Below are positions 34,960-43,687 of a DNA stretch of 64,000 nt, piece after piece. This DNA comes from Natronorubrum halophilum. Its GTDB lineage: Archaea; Halobacteriota; Halobacteria; Halobacteriales; Natrialbaceae. The notes beneath the pieces were generated by a model. The model did not search any database. It saw only the letters and a program-made list of their open reading frames with translations, and was not told where the DNA came from. The stretch lies in the NCBI RefSeq assembly GCF_003670115.1, contig NZ_QQTY01000002.1, positions 62,001-126,000 of the forward strand, read 5' to 3'. The position numbers and the translations under genes are program-made. Positions within the stretch are counted from its first letter, which is position 1, and each line of letters begins with the position of its first letter.

Positions 34960-35433
34960 CTACGTCTCGTTCACGCCCGAAACGATCACGCTTTCGGACG
35001 CTAGCACTCGAGGGTAACACTTCTCGGCCGCCAACAGTGCAGTAAGTTGCTCTTCCTCGAGCCTGTACTCCCGGTGCAGACAGGTGCGTCCGCCTTTCGC
35101 TTTGAGTATTCTGTTAGAAGATCGCTTCTCACCCGCAATAACGTGAGTTCTAGTCCACTCCCGATCGGGATCCGGTTCGACGACGACCTCCCGATGGACG
35201 AATCCGTCCCCTCCGGAATCGACCGCGAAATCGTGCCACTCGCCGAGCCCGTCGGTCGCTTCCAGCGCGAAGTGGAACGTACGAGTGTCGTCCGTGAAGT
35301 TTGCCAGATCCAGATACATCTCCTCCAGTGATTGGTTCCGTCGTGAATCATCACTCCGAAAATCGGCACAACCAGCGGCTCCTGAGAGCAGTCCGGCGCT
35401 ACAGAGAGCGAATCGGCGCCGCGAGAGAGACAT
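34960..35433 (-). CDS. Tat-exported lipoprotein, unknown function
   Basis: A 157-residue protein from ATG 35433 with Tat motif SRRRFALCSAGLLSGAAGC (lipobox GAAGC, anchoring cysteine at about residue 22). The mature part is beta-rich: LANFTDDTRTFHFALEATDGLGEWHDFAVDS and REVVVEPDPDREWTRTHVIAG. A short Lys-rich stretch and paired Cys (TCLH, EKCY) follow. No family recognised; surface-exposed. Another in-frame ATG lies six codons upstream (35451). Confidence 0.75.
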   Translation of the reverse strand: MSLSRRRFALCSAGLLSGAAGCADFRSDDSRRNQSLEEMYLDLANFTDDTRTFHFALEATDGLGEWHDFAVDSGGDGFVHREVVVEPDPDREWTRTHVIAGEKRSSNRILKAKGGRTCLHREYRLEEEQLTALLAAEKCYPRVLASESVIVSGVNET

Positions 35434-35632
35434 ATCGATAACATACCGCAACCGAATAATAATTCTGACCTTTTCAGGGCGAAAGTACTACTCGAACGGC
35501 CGTCTCCGAGACGACTCGTCGGAGTCGCGCCTGTTCCCGTTCCGAACGGGCGGGCCGGTCTCGACGCGACGAAGGCGAGCAACGGTTTCCGCTTCCCCCA
35601 TCGATTTACCGATCACGGACGATCGATCACGT

Positions 35633-35977
35633 ATGGGCTACGACACTGCCAGCAAGACCGATCCGGAGTCAGTCATCGACGAGGAGTGGGGCGGCATGTG
35701 GTTCCTCAAGGACGAACTCGACAGCGATCACGTCGGGATCTCCGTCCTCGAACTCGAGCCCGGCGGCAAGGGGATGGAACACGACGAGGCCGACCGCGGT
35801 CAGGAGGAGATCTACTACGTCGTCAGCGGCACCGCGGAGGTCGGACTGACCGATCGCGACGAGACGGTCTCCCTCGAGGAGGACGACCTCATCCGACTCG
35901 ATCCCGAGGAGACCCGCCAGATTCACAACCGAAGCGACGAACGCATAAAACTCGTGCTCGTCGGCGCGCCGCTTTGA
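35633..35977 (+). CDS. Cupin-domain protein
   Basis: A 114-residue single-cupin protein. Metal-binding motif 1 spans MEHDEADRGQEEIYYVVSGTAEVGL (about residues 48-72); motif 2 centres on IHNRSDERIKLVLVG near the C terminus. One histidine of motif 1 and His of motif 2 are present. The start at 35633 follows the family; the frame is open far upstream but overlaps the divergent lipoprotein gene. Substrate unknown. Confidence 0.85.
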   Translation: MGYDTASKTDPESVIDEEWGGMWFLKDELDSDHVGISVLELEPGGKGMEHDEADRGQEEIYYVVSGTAEVGLTDRDETVSLEEDDLIRLDPEETRQIHNRSDERIKLVLVGAPL

Positions 35978-36079
35978 GGCCCCGGCTGCGTGACCGAGGG
36001 TCGTAGCGATACCGGAGGGGACGGTGAGTATGGAGTACCAGCGCGCCACCGCTCGTGACCCGTCCGGTCGGACCGATCG

Positions 36080-36364
36080 TCAGATAACGTCGTCGGGGTC
36101 GTGAGTGTCGGCCATTCGCCTGGCTTCGGTAGCGTACTGCGATTGCAGATCGGCGTCGTCGACGCTACCGAGATTGTCGGGATCGGCGTCGATGGCGGCG
36201 GTCGTGTCTCGAGCGTCCGTAAAGGAGGTGAGCGCGCGCTCCTTGCGGAAGTATCGATCCCCGTCCGGAGTCGCGTAGGTGAGGATGATCAGGTTCTGTT
36301 CGTCGTCGGAGTAGGTCCGTTCGACGAGCCAGACGCGAACGGTGTCGCTGGCAGTGCTTGCCAT
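36080..36364 (-). CDS. Small conserved haloarchaeal protein, unknown function
   Basis: A 94-residue acidic protein, MASTASDTVRVWLVERTYSDDEQNLIILTYATPDGDRYFRKERALTSF..., ending in a charged stretch (ARRMADTHDPDDVI). The first half is beta-hairpin-like. No family is known to me. It is encoded just downstream of the first member of the membrane-protein array on the same strand (44-base gap) and could be transcribed with it. Confidence 0.7.
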   Translation of the reverse strand: MASTASDTVRVWLVERTYSDDEQNLIILTYATPDGDRYFRKERALTSFTDARDTTAAIDADPDNLGSVDDADLQSQYATEARRMADTHDPDDVI

Positions 36365-36408
36365 AGGTCGCTGTTCGTCGCCGAGCCCGAAGTATCTCGG
36401 GGCGACGC

Positions 36409-37446
36409 TCACTCCCAGTCGATCTCCTCGCCGCGACTCGAGTCCCGCAGGATGAAGGGGCCGATCGCCAGCGTTCGCTTCGCCATCGTCGCGATTCGCA
36501 GGACGAACGCGATCAGTAGCAAGAACGGCGTGACGGCGATTGTCGCCGTCACGGCGACGACCCAGACGATCGTGTCGATCCCGAGTACGCTCCCGGTTAC
36601 GACATCGACGTCGAAGAACAGCAGCATCGACATCGTGACGACCAGCGCGGGCACGGCGACGTACATCATCGCCCGCGAGAGGTTGATCAGCTCCCACTGG
36701 AAGTACAGCGTCTTGAAGTGCTCCCGGGCGAGGCCGAACAGTTTCAGCGACTCGAGCAGTTCGTCGTAGGCCTCCTCCGCCTCCTCGTCGAAGGAGTCGA
36801 CGTGCGAGTTTTTGATTCGGCGGGCGCGAAAGATCTTCCAGGAGTAGTTGTAGTCCAGCGCGGCTTTCACGACGCTGTACGTCCCGAACTGGGCGTCCTC
36901 GAGATCGTCCCGGATCGAGTCGGCGTGGGTCGTCAGGTTGTCGACGAAGTCGTCCACGCGTTCTTTGAGCTCCTCGTCGCGGCTGTCGGAGACGGCCCCG
37001 CGGAAGTCGTTCGCTCGCTCCTCGGAGGCGGCGATGATCGCCTGGACGAACGACGCCGGCTCCGGCGGGCTGATCGGCGCGTCGATCGAACTCTCGACGT
37101 CCGTGCGGAACTCGAGCGCGCCGTCGAGGCGCTCGCGCTGGTCTTCGACGGCACCCAGTTCCTGGGACAGCACCAGCGAGTTGATGGTCACGACGAGGGT
37201 GACGCCGGTGATGAGTGCGGTGACGAGCGCCTGAAAGAGCGTGCCGACGGGATCTTTCTCGCCCATCAGCGCTTGCAGCGAGACGGGACTGAGTTCGCTG
37301 ACGAGTAACAATCCGACGAAGACGAACAGCATGAACCCGGCGGTGACGAGCCACCGATTCGCGTTCAACAGGATCTCGTGTTTCCAGGTCGGATCTTCGC
37401 TCCGCTCGGCCATCGTATCGCTCGGTTGGGAACCATCGCCGCTCAT
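36409..37446 (-). CDS. Four-helix membrane protein, paralog 1 of an array
   Basis: 345 residues: a short acidic N-terminal tail, two helices (about 30-55 and 72-92), a soluble helical domain of about 150 residues, and two C-terminal helices (about 264-290 and 295-320). Hallmark motifs shared across the array: INSLVLSQELGAVEDQRERL, ISPPEPASF, QFGTYSVVKAALDYNYSWKIF, LFGLAREHFKTLYFQWELINLSRAM and LRIATMAKRTLAIGPFILRD. The layout of two helices, soluble domain, two helices resembles bestrophin-like channels in outline only. Unknown function. Confidence 0.75.
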   Translation of the reverse strand: MSGDGSQPSDTMAERSEDPTWKHEILLNANRWLVTAGFMLFVFVGLLLVSELSPVSLQALMGEKDPVGTLFQALVTALITGVTLVVTINSLVLSQELGAVEDQRERLDGALEFRTDVESSIDAPISPPEPASFVQAIIAASEERANDFRGAVSDSRDEELKERVDDFVDNLTTHADSIRDDLEDAQFGTYSVVKAALDYNYSWKIFRARRIKNSHVDSFDEEAEEAYDELLESLKLFGLAREHFKTLYFQWELINLSRAMMYVAVPALVVTMSMLLFFDVDVVTGSVLGIDTIVWVVAVTATIAVTPFLLLIAFVLRIATMAKRTLAIGPFILRDSSRGEEIDWE

Positions 37447-37510
37447 CGCTTGATCGCGAGGATACCACGATGGGGCGGAAATAGCTACGGATATCGCTCG
37501 TGGACGCGAT

Positions 37511-38536
37511 TCATCCGAGGTCTTCGTCTCGCTCGGACTCTCGGAGGATGAACGGCCCCATCGCCAGCGTTCGCTTGGCGACGGTGGCGATCCGGAGGAT
37601 GTACACGATGAAGACGACGAACGGCGAGATGCCGATGACGAAGCCGGCGCTGGTGATCCAGACGAGGTTGTCGATGCCGAGCGTCGTCCCGATGAACGTG
37701 CTTCCGTCGACGTACATGATCATGATCGCCATGACCGTCAGCGCAGGCACCGAGATGTACAACAGCGCGCGCGAGAGATTGATCAGCTCCCACTGGAAGT
37801 ACAGCGTCTTGAAGTGCTCGCGGGTCGGCCCGAACAGCTGTAACGTGTCGATCATGTGGCCGATCTTCTCCGACGCGTCGTCGGAGAGCGAGTCGTCGTG
37901 GTCGGCCCGGATCTTGCGCGCGTCGTAGATCTTCCGCGAGTAGTTGAAATTGAGCGCGCTCCAGATCACCTCGAAGGTTCCGAACTGGGAGTTCTCGAGG
38001 CCGCTTTTGACGCTCTCGGCATTCCCCGTCGCGTCGTCGACGTAGTCGGCGATCTTCTCCCGGAGCGCTTCGTCGCGTTCGTCTTCCATGGTCTCCTCGA
38101 GTTCGTTCGCGCGCTCGTGGACGCCGTCGACGAGTTCCCAGAGAAACGCGGCGGGTTCGGGCGGGCTCGTCTCTTCCTCGATCGTGTCCTCGACGTCCTC
38201 TCGGAACTCCATCGAGCCTTGCATCCGATCGCGCTGTTGCCCGACCGCGCCGAGTTCCTGGGAGAGCACCAGCTGGTTGATCGTCACGACGATCGAGGTG
38301 CCCGTGATGATCGCGCCGATGAACGACGAGAAGAGCCAGAACGTACCGTTGTGGGTCTCGACGATCGTCCGCAGCGGTGCGAGGCCGAGCAAGCTGGTTG
38401 CGACGAGGACCGCGTAGACGACGACCAGGATCGCGCCCGTAAACGCCCACCGATTCAACTTGAGTAATACCCACAGCCGCACACCACCGAGTCTGTCCCC
38501 GTCGTTCGACTCGTCACTCGAGTCCACGTCGCTCAT
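37511..38536 (-). CDS. Four-helix membrane protein, paralog 2 of an array
   Basis: 341 residues with the same layout as paralog 1. Shared motifs: TINQLVLSQELGAVGQQRDRM, EETSPPEPAAFLWEL, SQFGTFEVIWSALNFNYSRKIY, LFGPTREHFKTLYFQWELINLSRALLY and YILRIATVAKRTLAMGPFILRES. ATG 38536 is used (an in-frame TTG is one codon upstream). It lies 64 bases upstream of paralog 1 on the same strand, so the two may be one operon. Confidence 0.75.
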   Translation of the reverse strand: MSDVDSSDESNDGDRLGGVRLWVLLKLNRWAFTGAILVVVYAVLVATSLLGLAPLRTIVETHNGTFWLFSSFIGAIITGTSIVVTINQLVLSQELGAVGQQRDRMQGSMEFREDVEDTIEEETSPPEPAAFLWELVDGVHERANELEETMEDERDEALREKIADYVDDATGNAESVKSGLENSQFGTFEVIWSALNFNYSRKIYDARKIRADHDDSLSDDASEKIGHMIDTLQLFGPTREHFKTLYFQWELINLSRALLYISVPALTVMAIMIMYVDGSTFIGTTLGIDNLVWITSAGFVIGISPFVVFIVYILRIATVAKRTLAMGPFILRESERDEDLG

Positions 38537-38750
38537 CAACTGTCGAAACGGACGACAGCGGCGGACAAAATACCCCTCCCGGAAGTCGACGGCCTCGTGT
38601 CAGTTGGGACCGAGTTACGTACCTGACAACGTTCATTCCGTTCCGGGTCGAGCGTCCGTCGGTCTCGAGCCGAACCCGCTCGAGCGGGTCGGTGCGATGT
38701 TACGAGCAACGATAACACTTGTACGACCGGCGCTTGTGGGTTCGACCTGT

Positions 38751-39797
38751 ATGAGCGAGTCCGGTAGGAACGATGAAACAGCGAATACGATAGCGGACCG
38801 CGTTCGCGGCGGGAAACCGGCGGTGTGGTTTCTGGTAAAGGGAAATCGGCTGGCCATCGCTGGTACGATGCTCGGTACCGCGTACGTCTTGCTCATCGCA
38901 CTCGGCGAATTCGGGCCGGGATCGATCTCGAAACTGTTCGGACCCGATCCGATATTCGCGCTGTTTACGCCGATCGTCATCGGCATCATCATGGGCGTCA
39001 GCCTCGTCTTGACGTTCAACCAGCTGGTCCTCTCGGAGGAACTCGGTCCCGTCGGCGACCAGCGCGAGCGGATGGCCGAGGCGATGGAGTTCCGTCGAGA
39101 CGTCGAAGCCGCCGTCGGTCGGGAGACCAGTCCGCCGGAACCCTCCTCGTTTCTGCGCGGGCTCGTCGAGACGACCGGGACGCACGCACAGACGATTCTC
39201 GACCGACTCGAGGCCGAGTCCGACCTCGACGAGACGGCTCGCGAGGAGGTCTCCGAGTACGCTCACGGGATCGCCGAAGATGCACGACGCGTCACGTCCG
39301 ATCTCGAGGGTAAGCAGTTCGGAACGTTCGACGTAGTGGCGTCGGTGCTCGAGTACAACTACTCCTGGAAGACCTACACCGGTCGGCGGATTCGGAACCG
39401 CCACGCCGAGGCGCTTTCGGACGAGACGCTCGAGGCCTTCGAGAACCTGCTCAGCGACCTCGAGTTCTTCGGGCCGGCCCGCGAGCACTTCAAGACGCTG
39501 TACTTCCGGTGGGAGATCATCAACATCTCGCGGGCGCTGGTGTACGTCTCCGTGCCCGCGTTGGCGGTCTCCGCCTACATGATCTTGATCTTCGAGACGG
39601 GCGATATCGCCGGCACGACGGCCGGCGTCGATCACGGACTGGCGGTCGTCGGCCTCGCCTTCGCGATCGGCGTGACGCCGTTCTCGATCTTCCTTTCGTA
39701 CATCCTCCGGATCGTCACCGTCGCCAAGTGGACGCTGGCGATCGGCCCGTTCATCCTCCGGGAAACCGATCGCGGGTCGGATGTCGAATGGGAGTGA
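38751..39797 (+). CDS. Four-helix membrane protein, paralog 3 of an array
   Basis: 348 residues with the array layout: VLTFNQLVLSEELGPVGDQRERM, ETSPPEPSSFLRGL, KQFGTFDVVASVLEYNYSWKTY, FFGPAREHFKTLYFRWEIINISRALVY and YILRIVTVAKWTLAIGPFILRET. It is on the plus strand, divergent from paralogs 1 and 2 and convergent with paralog 4. ATG 38751 is chosen because the upstream open stretch (from 38460) is antisense to the paralog 2 gene start. Function unknown. Confidence 0.75.
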   Translation: MSESGRNDETANTIADRVRGGKPAVWFLVKGNRLAIAGTMLGTAYVLLIALGEFGPGSISKLFGPDPIFALFTPIVIGIIMGVSLVLTFNQLVLSEELGPVGDQRERMAEAMEFRRDVEAAVGRETSPPEPSSFLRGLVETTGTHAQTILDRLEAESDLDETAREEVSEYAHGIAEDARRVTSDLEGKQFGTFDVVASVLEYNYSWKTYTGRRIRNRHAEALSDETLEAFENLLSDLEFFGPAREHFKTLYFRWEIINISRALVYVSVPALAVSAYMILIFETGDIAGTTAGVDHGLAVVGLAFAIGVTPFSIFLSYILRIVTVAKWTLAIGPFILRETDRGSDVEWE

Positions 39798-39827
39798 TCG
39801 CGACGCGCGAGTCGTGAAGCCGTCGAC

Positions 39828-40880
39828 TCAGTCGCCGTCGTCGTCGGTGACGTCGAACGGACCGGCGTCGGGATCTTTCTGCGGTAACATCGGCCCGATG
39901 GACGACGTTCGACGGGTGACCGTCGCCGTCCGAAGGATGTACGACACCAGCAAGGCGAGCGGCGAGACGACGATCCCGACGAGTGCGCTGACGATATAGG
40001 GGAGGTAGACCACGCTGATCGTCGGACCGGTGAAATCCGCGTAGATGAAGCCGACCAGCATGGCCGACAGGATCGCCGGCAGGCCGCAGTAGATCGTCAA
40101 CTGCGAGAACCTGGTCAGCTCCCGCTGCAGGTACGTCGTCTTGAAGTGCTCGCGAGTCGTGATGAACAGTTCCAGCGTCTCGATCAGCTCGTCTATCGCC
40201 GCGGTCGCCTCGTCGGACAGCGAGTCGGCGTACCGTTCCCGGAGCTGTCTGGCGACGTACAGTTGCCAGGCGGCGTCGTAGGCGATCGCCGCCGAAACCG
40301 CCTGAAACGTCCCGAACGTCGTATGCTCGAGCGTATCGTCGACCTGTTCGGTACTCTCCTCGATACCGTTCGTGTACTTACCGATCAACGCCCTAATCTC
40401 GGAGTCGCCGAGGCTGTCGGTAGCGTCGTCGAGGGCCGTGGCGTGGTCGTTGATCGCTTCGATGAGTACCTCGAGCAATCGCGACGGCGAGGCGGGACTC
40501 GCGGGCACGCTCGCCGCCTCCGCGACGTTCGATCGGAACTCCATCACGCCCTCGAGTTGGTCGCGCGCGCCGCCGGCGGATGCGAACTCTTGAGAGAGGA
40601 TGAGCTGGTTGATCGAGACGACGAGCGTGACCAGCGAAAAGGTTCCCGCGATCATCCCGCTGGCGACTCGGGTGATCGAGGCGTCGTTAGTGAAGGCGAT
40701 GACCCCGATCTCGTTCAGGCTGAGAAATAGCACAAAGACGGCGGCGGAGATGAGCATCGCGATGAACAGACGGTCCCCCTCGACCAGAACCCACTCTCGG
40801 AGTCGGGTTACCGAATCGGTTCGCTTCCCCATCTCCGTACCGTGGGACTCGAGCGTCTCGTCGGTCTCGGACGACCCCAT
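39828..40880 (-). CDS. Four-helix membrane protein, divergent paralog 4 of an array
   Basis: 350 residues. The layout and most motifs persist but are eroded: SINQLILSQEFASAGGARDQL, SPASPSRLLEVL, TTFGTFQAVSAAIAYDAAWQLY, LFITTREHFKTTYLQRELTRFSQL and YILRTATVTRRTSSIGPMLP. The Tyr-Phe-Gln-Trp-Glu-Leu core (TLYFQWELINLSRA in the others) is the most changed part. It ends with its 3' end facing paralog 3. A possible change of partner or role. Confidence 0.72.
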   Translation of the reverse strand: MGSSETDETLESHGTEMGKRTDSVTRLREWVLVEGDRLFIAMLISAAVFVLFLSLNEIGVIAFTNDASITRVASGMIAGTFSLVTLVVSINQLILSQEFASAGGARDQLEGVMEFRSNVAEAASVPASPASPSRLLEVLIEAINDHATALDDATDSLGDSEIRALIGKYTNGIEESTEQVDDTLEHTTFGTFQAVSAAIAYDAAWQLYVARQLRERYADSLSDEATAAIDELIETLELFITTREHFKTTYLQRELTRFSQLTIYCGLPAILSAMLVGFIYADFTGPTISVVYLPYIVSALVGIVVSPLALLVSYILRTATVTRRTSSIGPMLPQKDPDAGPFDVTDDDGD

Positions 40881-41080
40881 ACTGTCACGGTCGCGGGAGG
40901 CGACAATAAGGCCCTGCGTTGCACATACTGACTCCCTGTTCGTTCGCGTACCGTGACGGGTTCGGATCGATTCCGACGAACGAACCCGAACACTGACGGT
41001 TCAGGGCCTACACTGAAATGCGTCCGGGCTGATGGTTTCACCATGTCCGGTTATGTGAACCGTCCGCGAGTCCGTCCTCC

Positions 41081-41605
41081 ATGCCGAACGAGGGATCGAC
41101 GCCGATGACCCCCTCGACACTGAGTCGTCGTCGGCTGCTTGCTACGTTCGGGGTCGGATCCGCGGCCGCCCTCGCCGGCTGTAACGACGGGGGTCCCGGC
41201 ATAGACGGCAACCCGGAGTACCAGGGCGGCAATATCGGCGAAATCGACGGCGAACCGCGCACGGAGGACGAACTGGTCGCCGCGGATTCCCTCGCCCAAC
41301 AGGAGATCAGCGAGAGCGTCACCCCCCTCGAGGGGCTCTCACTCGTCGATCACGAGTTCGTTTTCGAGGGCGGGTATCTCGGCTCGACCGTTCAGGGAAC
41401 CGTCGAAAACACCAGTGGCGATCGGATCGAGTTCGCGGAGGTCCGCGTTCGGGTCTACAACGACGCCGGCAATCAAATCGGCCGATACCTCGCTACTACC
41501 GGCGATTTCGACCCCGACACGAACTGGGAGTTTCAGGTCGTCATCCTGAAGCCCCCGTCGAATCTCGCCGAGTACGATATTACCGTTCTCGGGACGCCGA
41601 CTTGA
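41081..41605 (+). CDS. Tat lipoprotein with FxLYD-like domain
   Basis: 174 residues with a twin-arginine lipobox signal (SRRRLLATFGVGSAAALAGC, cysteine at about 34). The mature part has DHEFVFEGGYLGSTVQGTVENTSGDRIEFAEVRVRVYNDAGNQIGRYLATTGDFDPDTNWEFQVVIL, typical of the beta-sandwich FxLYD domain found in surface lipoproteins. Function unknown; extracellular. In-frame ATG at 41105 is an alternative. Confidence 0.87.
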   Translation: MPNEGSTPMTPSTLSRRRLLATFGVGSAAALAGCNDGGPGIDGNPEYQGGNIGEIDGEPRTEDELVAADSLAQQEISESVTPLEGLSLVDHEFVFEGGYLGSTVQGTVENTSGDRIEFAEVRVRVYNDAGNQIGRYLATTGDFDPDTNWEFQVVILKPPSNLAEYDITVLGTPT

Positions 41606-41652
41606 GCCGAGCGTCGACGTGGATCGGTCCCCGTTGCGCACCGCCGAAATCG

Positions 41653-41994
41653 CTACTCGCTCTCGAGCAGTGAGTCGTCGACGCCCTCGCGGACGGTCTC
41701 GGGAGAGATGGCGAGCGTGTACGCGGGACGTCCTTTTCCGGTCGGTGAGGTCCGTTCGGTGTCGATCTCTTCGACGAACCCTTCGTCCTCGAGACGGTAC
41801 AGCGAGCGCATCACGTCCGCTTCGGTGATCGTGCCGACGACCTCCGTATCGACGTTCTCGAGTTGGGTTCGACAGACCCGCCGAAGGTCGTGCGTCTGGA
41901 TCGACGTTTCGCTTTCGCGGTGTTGGACGGTGACTCCGAGTAGAACGACCTGTTCGGTCAGTGAGAGGTTCTCGAACCTCGGTTCAGTAGTCAT
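41653..41994 (-). CDS. Winged-helix DNA-binding protein
   Basis: A 113-residue protein: LSLTEQVVLLGVTVQHRESETSIQTHDLRRVCRTQLENV (helices 1-2), ITEADVMRSLYRLEDEGFVEEIDTERTSPTGKGRPAYTLAI (recognition helix, wing with KGRPAYTL) and an acidic tail. It resembles a haloarchaeal wHTH family related to Orc/Cdc6-type winged helices; it probably binds DNA or acts as a repressor, targets unknown. It lies just downstream of PspA on the same strand. Confidence 0.78.
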   Translation of the reverse strand: MTTEPRFENLSLTEQVVLLGVTVQHRESETSIQTHDLRRVCRTQLENVDTEVVGTITEADVMRSLYRLEDEGFVEEIDTERTSPTGKGRPAYTLAISPETVREGVDDSLLESE

Positions 41995-42111
41995 AGTTGG
42001 CGTTCCACCTCGTCCGTGGTAGTCGTTGCTTTTCGATACAGTGTGAGCAAACCTGATGAATAGTCGAGCGCGTCACGTTCCCACGCGGCCGGCGGACGGA
42101 CGGCGTCGCGA

Positions 42112-42945
42112 TCAGGTGTTCTCTTCGTCCTGTAGCTCCGCGAGTTCGGCTTCGACCTCGCTGTCGTCGACGTCCGCTTCCATCTCCTCGAGTTCCTCCT
42201 CCGACACCTCGTCTTCGGTATCGCTATCGGGTGTCGGCTCGGCCTCTTCCTCGCCCATGTCGGATTTGAGCGTCTCGAGTTCGGCCTCGACGCCGCTGTC
42301 GGTCGAGAGCGCCTCGAGTTCGCGGTCGATGTTGTCCTTGTCCGAGAGCACGTCGTCGAACGCGCCGGTTTCGTGGAGTTCGTCGAGCGCGGCGGCGCGC
42401 GCCTCCATGTCCTCGGTCTGTTCCTCGGCGCGTTCGATGGCGCGGCCGACGTCCTCGAACTCCTCACCCGTCGCCGTCATCGCTTCCGAAACCGTCGAAC
42501 TGGCCTCGGCGGCCTCGTAGCGCGCCTTCATCGTCTCCTTTTTGGTGCGGAACTCCTCGATGCGGTTCTGGAGTTCGTTTTTCTGCTCGATGAGCTGATC
42601 TTGCTGTCCCTGCAGATCTGAGACCTGGCGCTCGAGATCCTCGATCTGGTTCATCTTCGTCTTCTTCTTCTCGAGGGCGCGTCGCGCCAGATCCTCGCGG
42701 TCCTGTTGGACCGCAGTTCGGGCCTGTTCGTTGTGTTTCTCGACGTTGTCCTCGAGCCGTCGCTTTTGCATCTCGAGGCGCTTTTTCTGCGTGGTGAGAT
42801 CGGCGATGCCGCGTTTGACGTCCTGGAGTTGGTCGCGCATCTGCTCGTAGGAGTAATCGAGCGTCTGCGTCGGATCCTCGGCTCGGTTGAGCACCGAGTT
42901 GATCTTCGACCGGATGACGTAGGAGGTCCGAGAGAGGATGCCCAT
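42112..42945 (-). CDS. PspA/IM30-family membrane-stress protein
   Basis: A 277-residue protein, predominantly coiled coil: ILSRTSYVIRSKINSVLNRAEDPTQTLDYSYEQMRDQLQDVKRGIADLTTQKKRLEMQ is the canonical PspA N-terminal hairpin (about 3-60). Long heptads follow to about 180. Then comes an acidic, probably disordered tail of about 80 residues rich in E and D, which is longer than in typical PspA. The family binds and stabilises membranes; an ESCRT-III-related fold. Possibly transcribed with the winged-helix gene after it. Confidence 0.93.
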   Translation of the reverse strand: MGILSRTSYVIRSKINSVLNRAEDPTQTLDYSYEQMRDQLQDVKRGIADLTTQKKRLEMQKRRLEDNVEKHNEQARTAVQQDREDLARRALEKKKTKMNQIEDLERQVSDLQGQQDQLIEQKNELQNRIEEFRTKKETMKARYEAAEASSTVSEAMTATGEEFEDVGRAIERAEEQTEDMEARAAALDELHETGAFDDVLSDKDNIDRELEALSTDSGVEAELETLKSDMGEEEAEPTPDSDTEDEVSEEELEEMEADVDDSEVEAELAELQDEENT

Positions 42946-43059
42946 ACTCGTACGTATCGCTCGTCACCCTTAAAAACATCACATCAGCGACAGACAATGA
43001 ACACAGCACATCCGGCGGTTCTCGCCGATTTGATTAGTCGTCGCGTCGCTAGTCCAGGT

Positions 43060-43671
43060 ATGAACGACATTCTCGTACCCGGCGGTCGCGACGTTCGCGG
43101 GACGCTCGAGACGCCCGACGCGGACGATCCGGACGCGATCGTCGTCGCCTGCCCGCCACATCCCCAACGCGGCGGTTCGCGCAGCGATCGGCGTCTCGTC
43201 GCGGTCGGCGACGCGATCCGCGAGGCGGGCGTCGCCTGCCTCCGCTTCGACTACGGTACGTGGGACGAGGGTTACGGCGAGCGCGAGGACGTTCGTAACG
43301 CCGTCCGGTGGGCCGCCGATCGCTACGACTCCGTCGGGCTGTTCGGCTACAGCTTCGGCGCGACACTCTCCCTGCTCGCCGCGGCGACTGTCGACCGCGA
43401 GATCGACGCCGTTTCCGCCCTCGCACCGACGGCTCGACTCGCCGACGACCTCGACGCCCGCGCTGCGCTCGAGGCCCTCGAGTGTCCGGTCCAGATCTGC
43501 TACGGCGAGCGCGATTCGACCGTCGACTGGGAACCGGTCGTCGAACGCGCTCGAGCGCGCGGCGACGCGGTCACTGCACTGCCGGCCGATCACTTCTTCG
43601 TCGGCCAGAACGGAACGATCGCCGACGCGGTCGGCGACTTCTTCGAACGGACGCTGCTCGAGTCCGCCTAA
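43060..43671 (+). CDS. Alpha/beta hydrolase (dienelactone hydrolase-like)
   Basis: 203 residues of alpha/beta hydrolase fold. Nucleophile elbow GYSFGATLS (Ser, about 95), acid in ICYGERDSTVDWEPV (Asp, about 151) and catalytic histidine in LPADHFFVGQ (about 176). The N terminus runs ACPPHPQRGGSRSDRRLVAVGDAIREAGVACLRFDYGTWDEGYGE. Substrate unknown. ATG 43060 is preferred to an in-frame ATG at 42997. Confidence 0.88.
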   Translation: MNDILVPGGRDVRGTLETPDADDPDAIVVACPPHPQRGGSRSDRRLVAVGDAIREAGVACLRFDYGTWDEGYGEREDVRNAVRWAADRYDSVGLFGYSFGATLSLLAAATVDREIDAVSALAPTARLADDLDARAALEALECPVQICYGERDSTVDWEPVVERARARGDAVTALPADHFFVGQNGTIADAVGDFFERTLLESA

Positions 43672-43687
43672 CGGCCGCGGACTCCGC

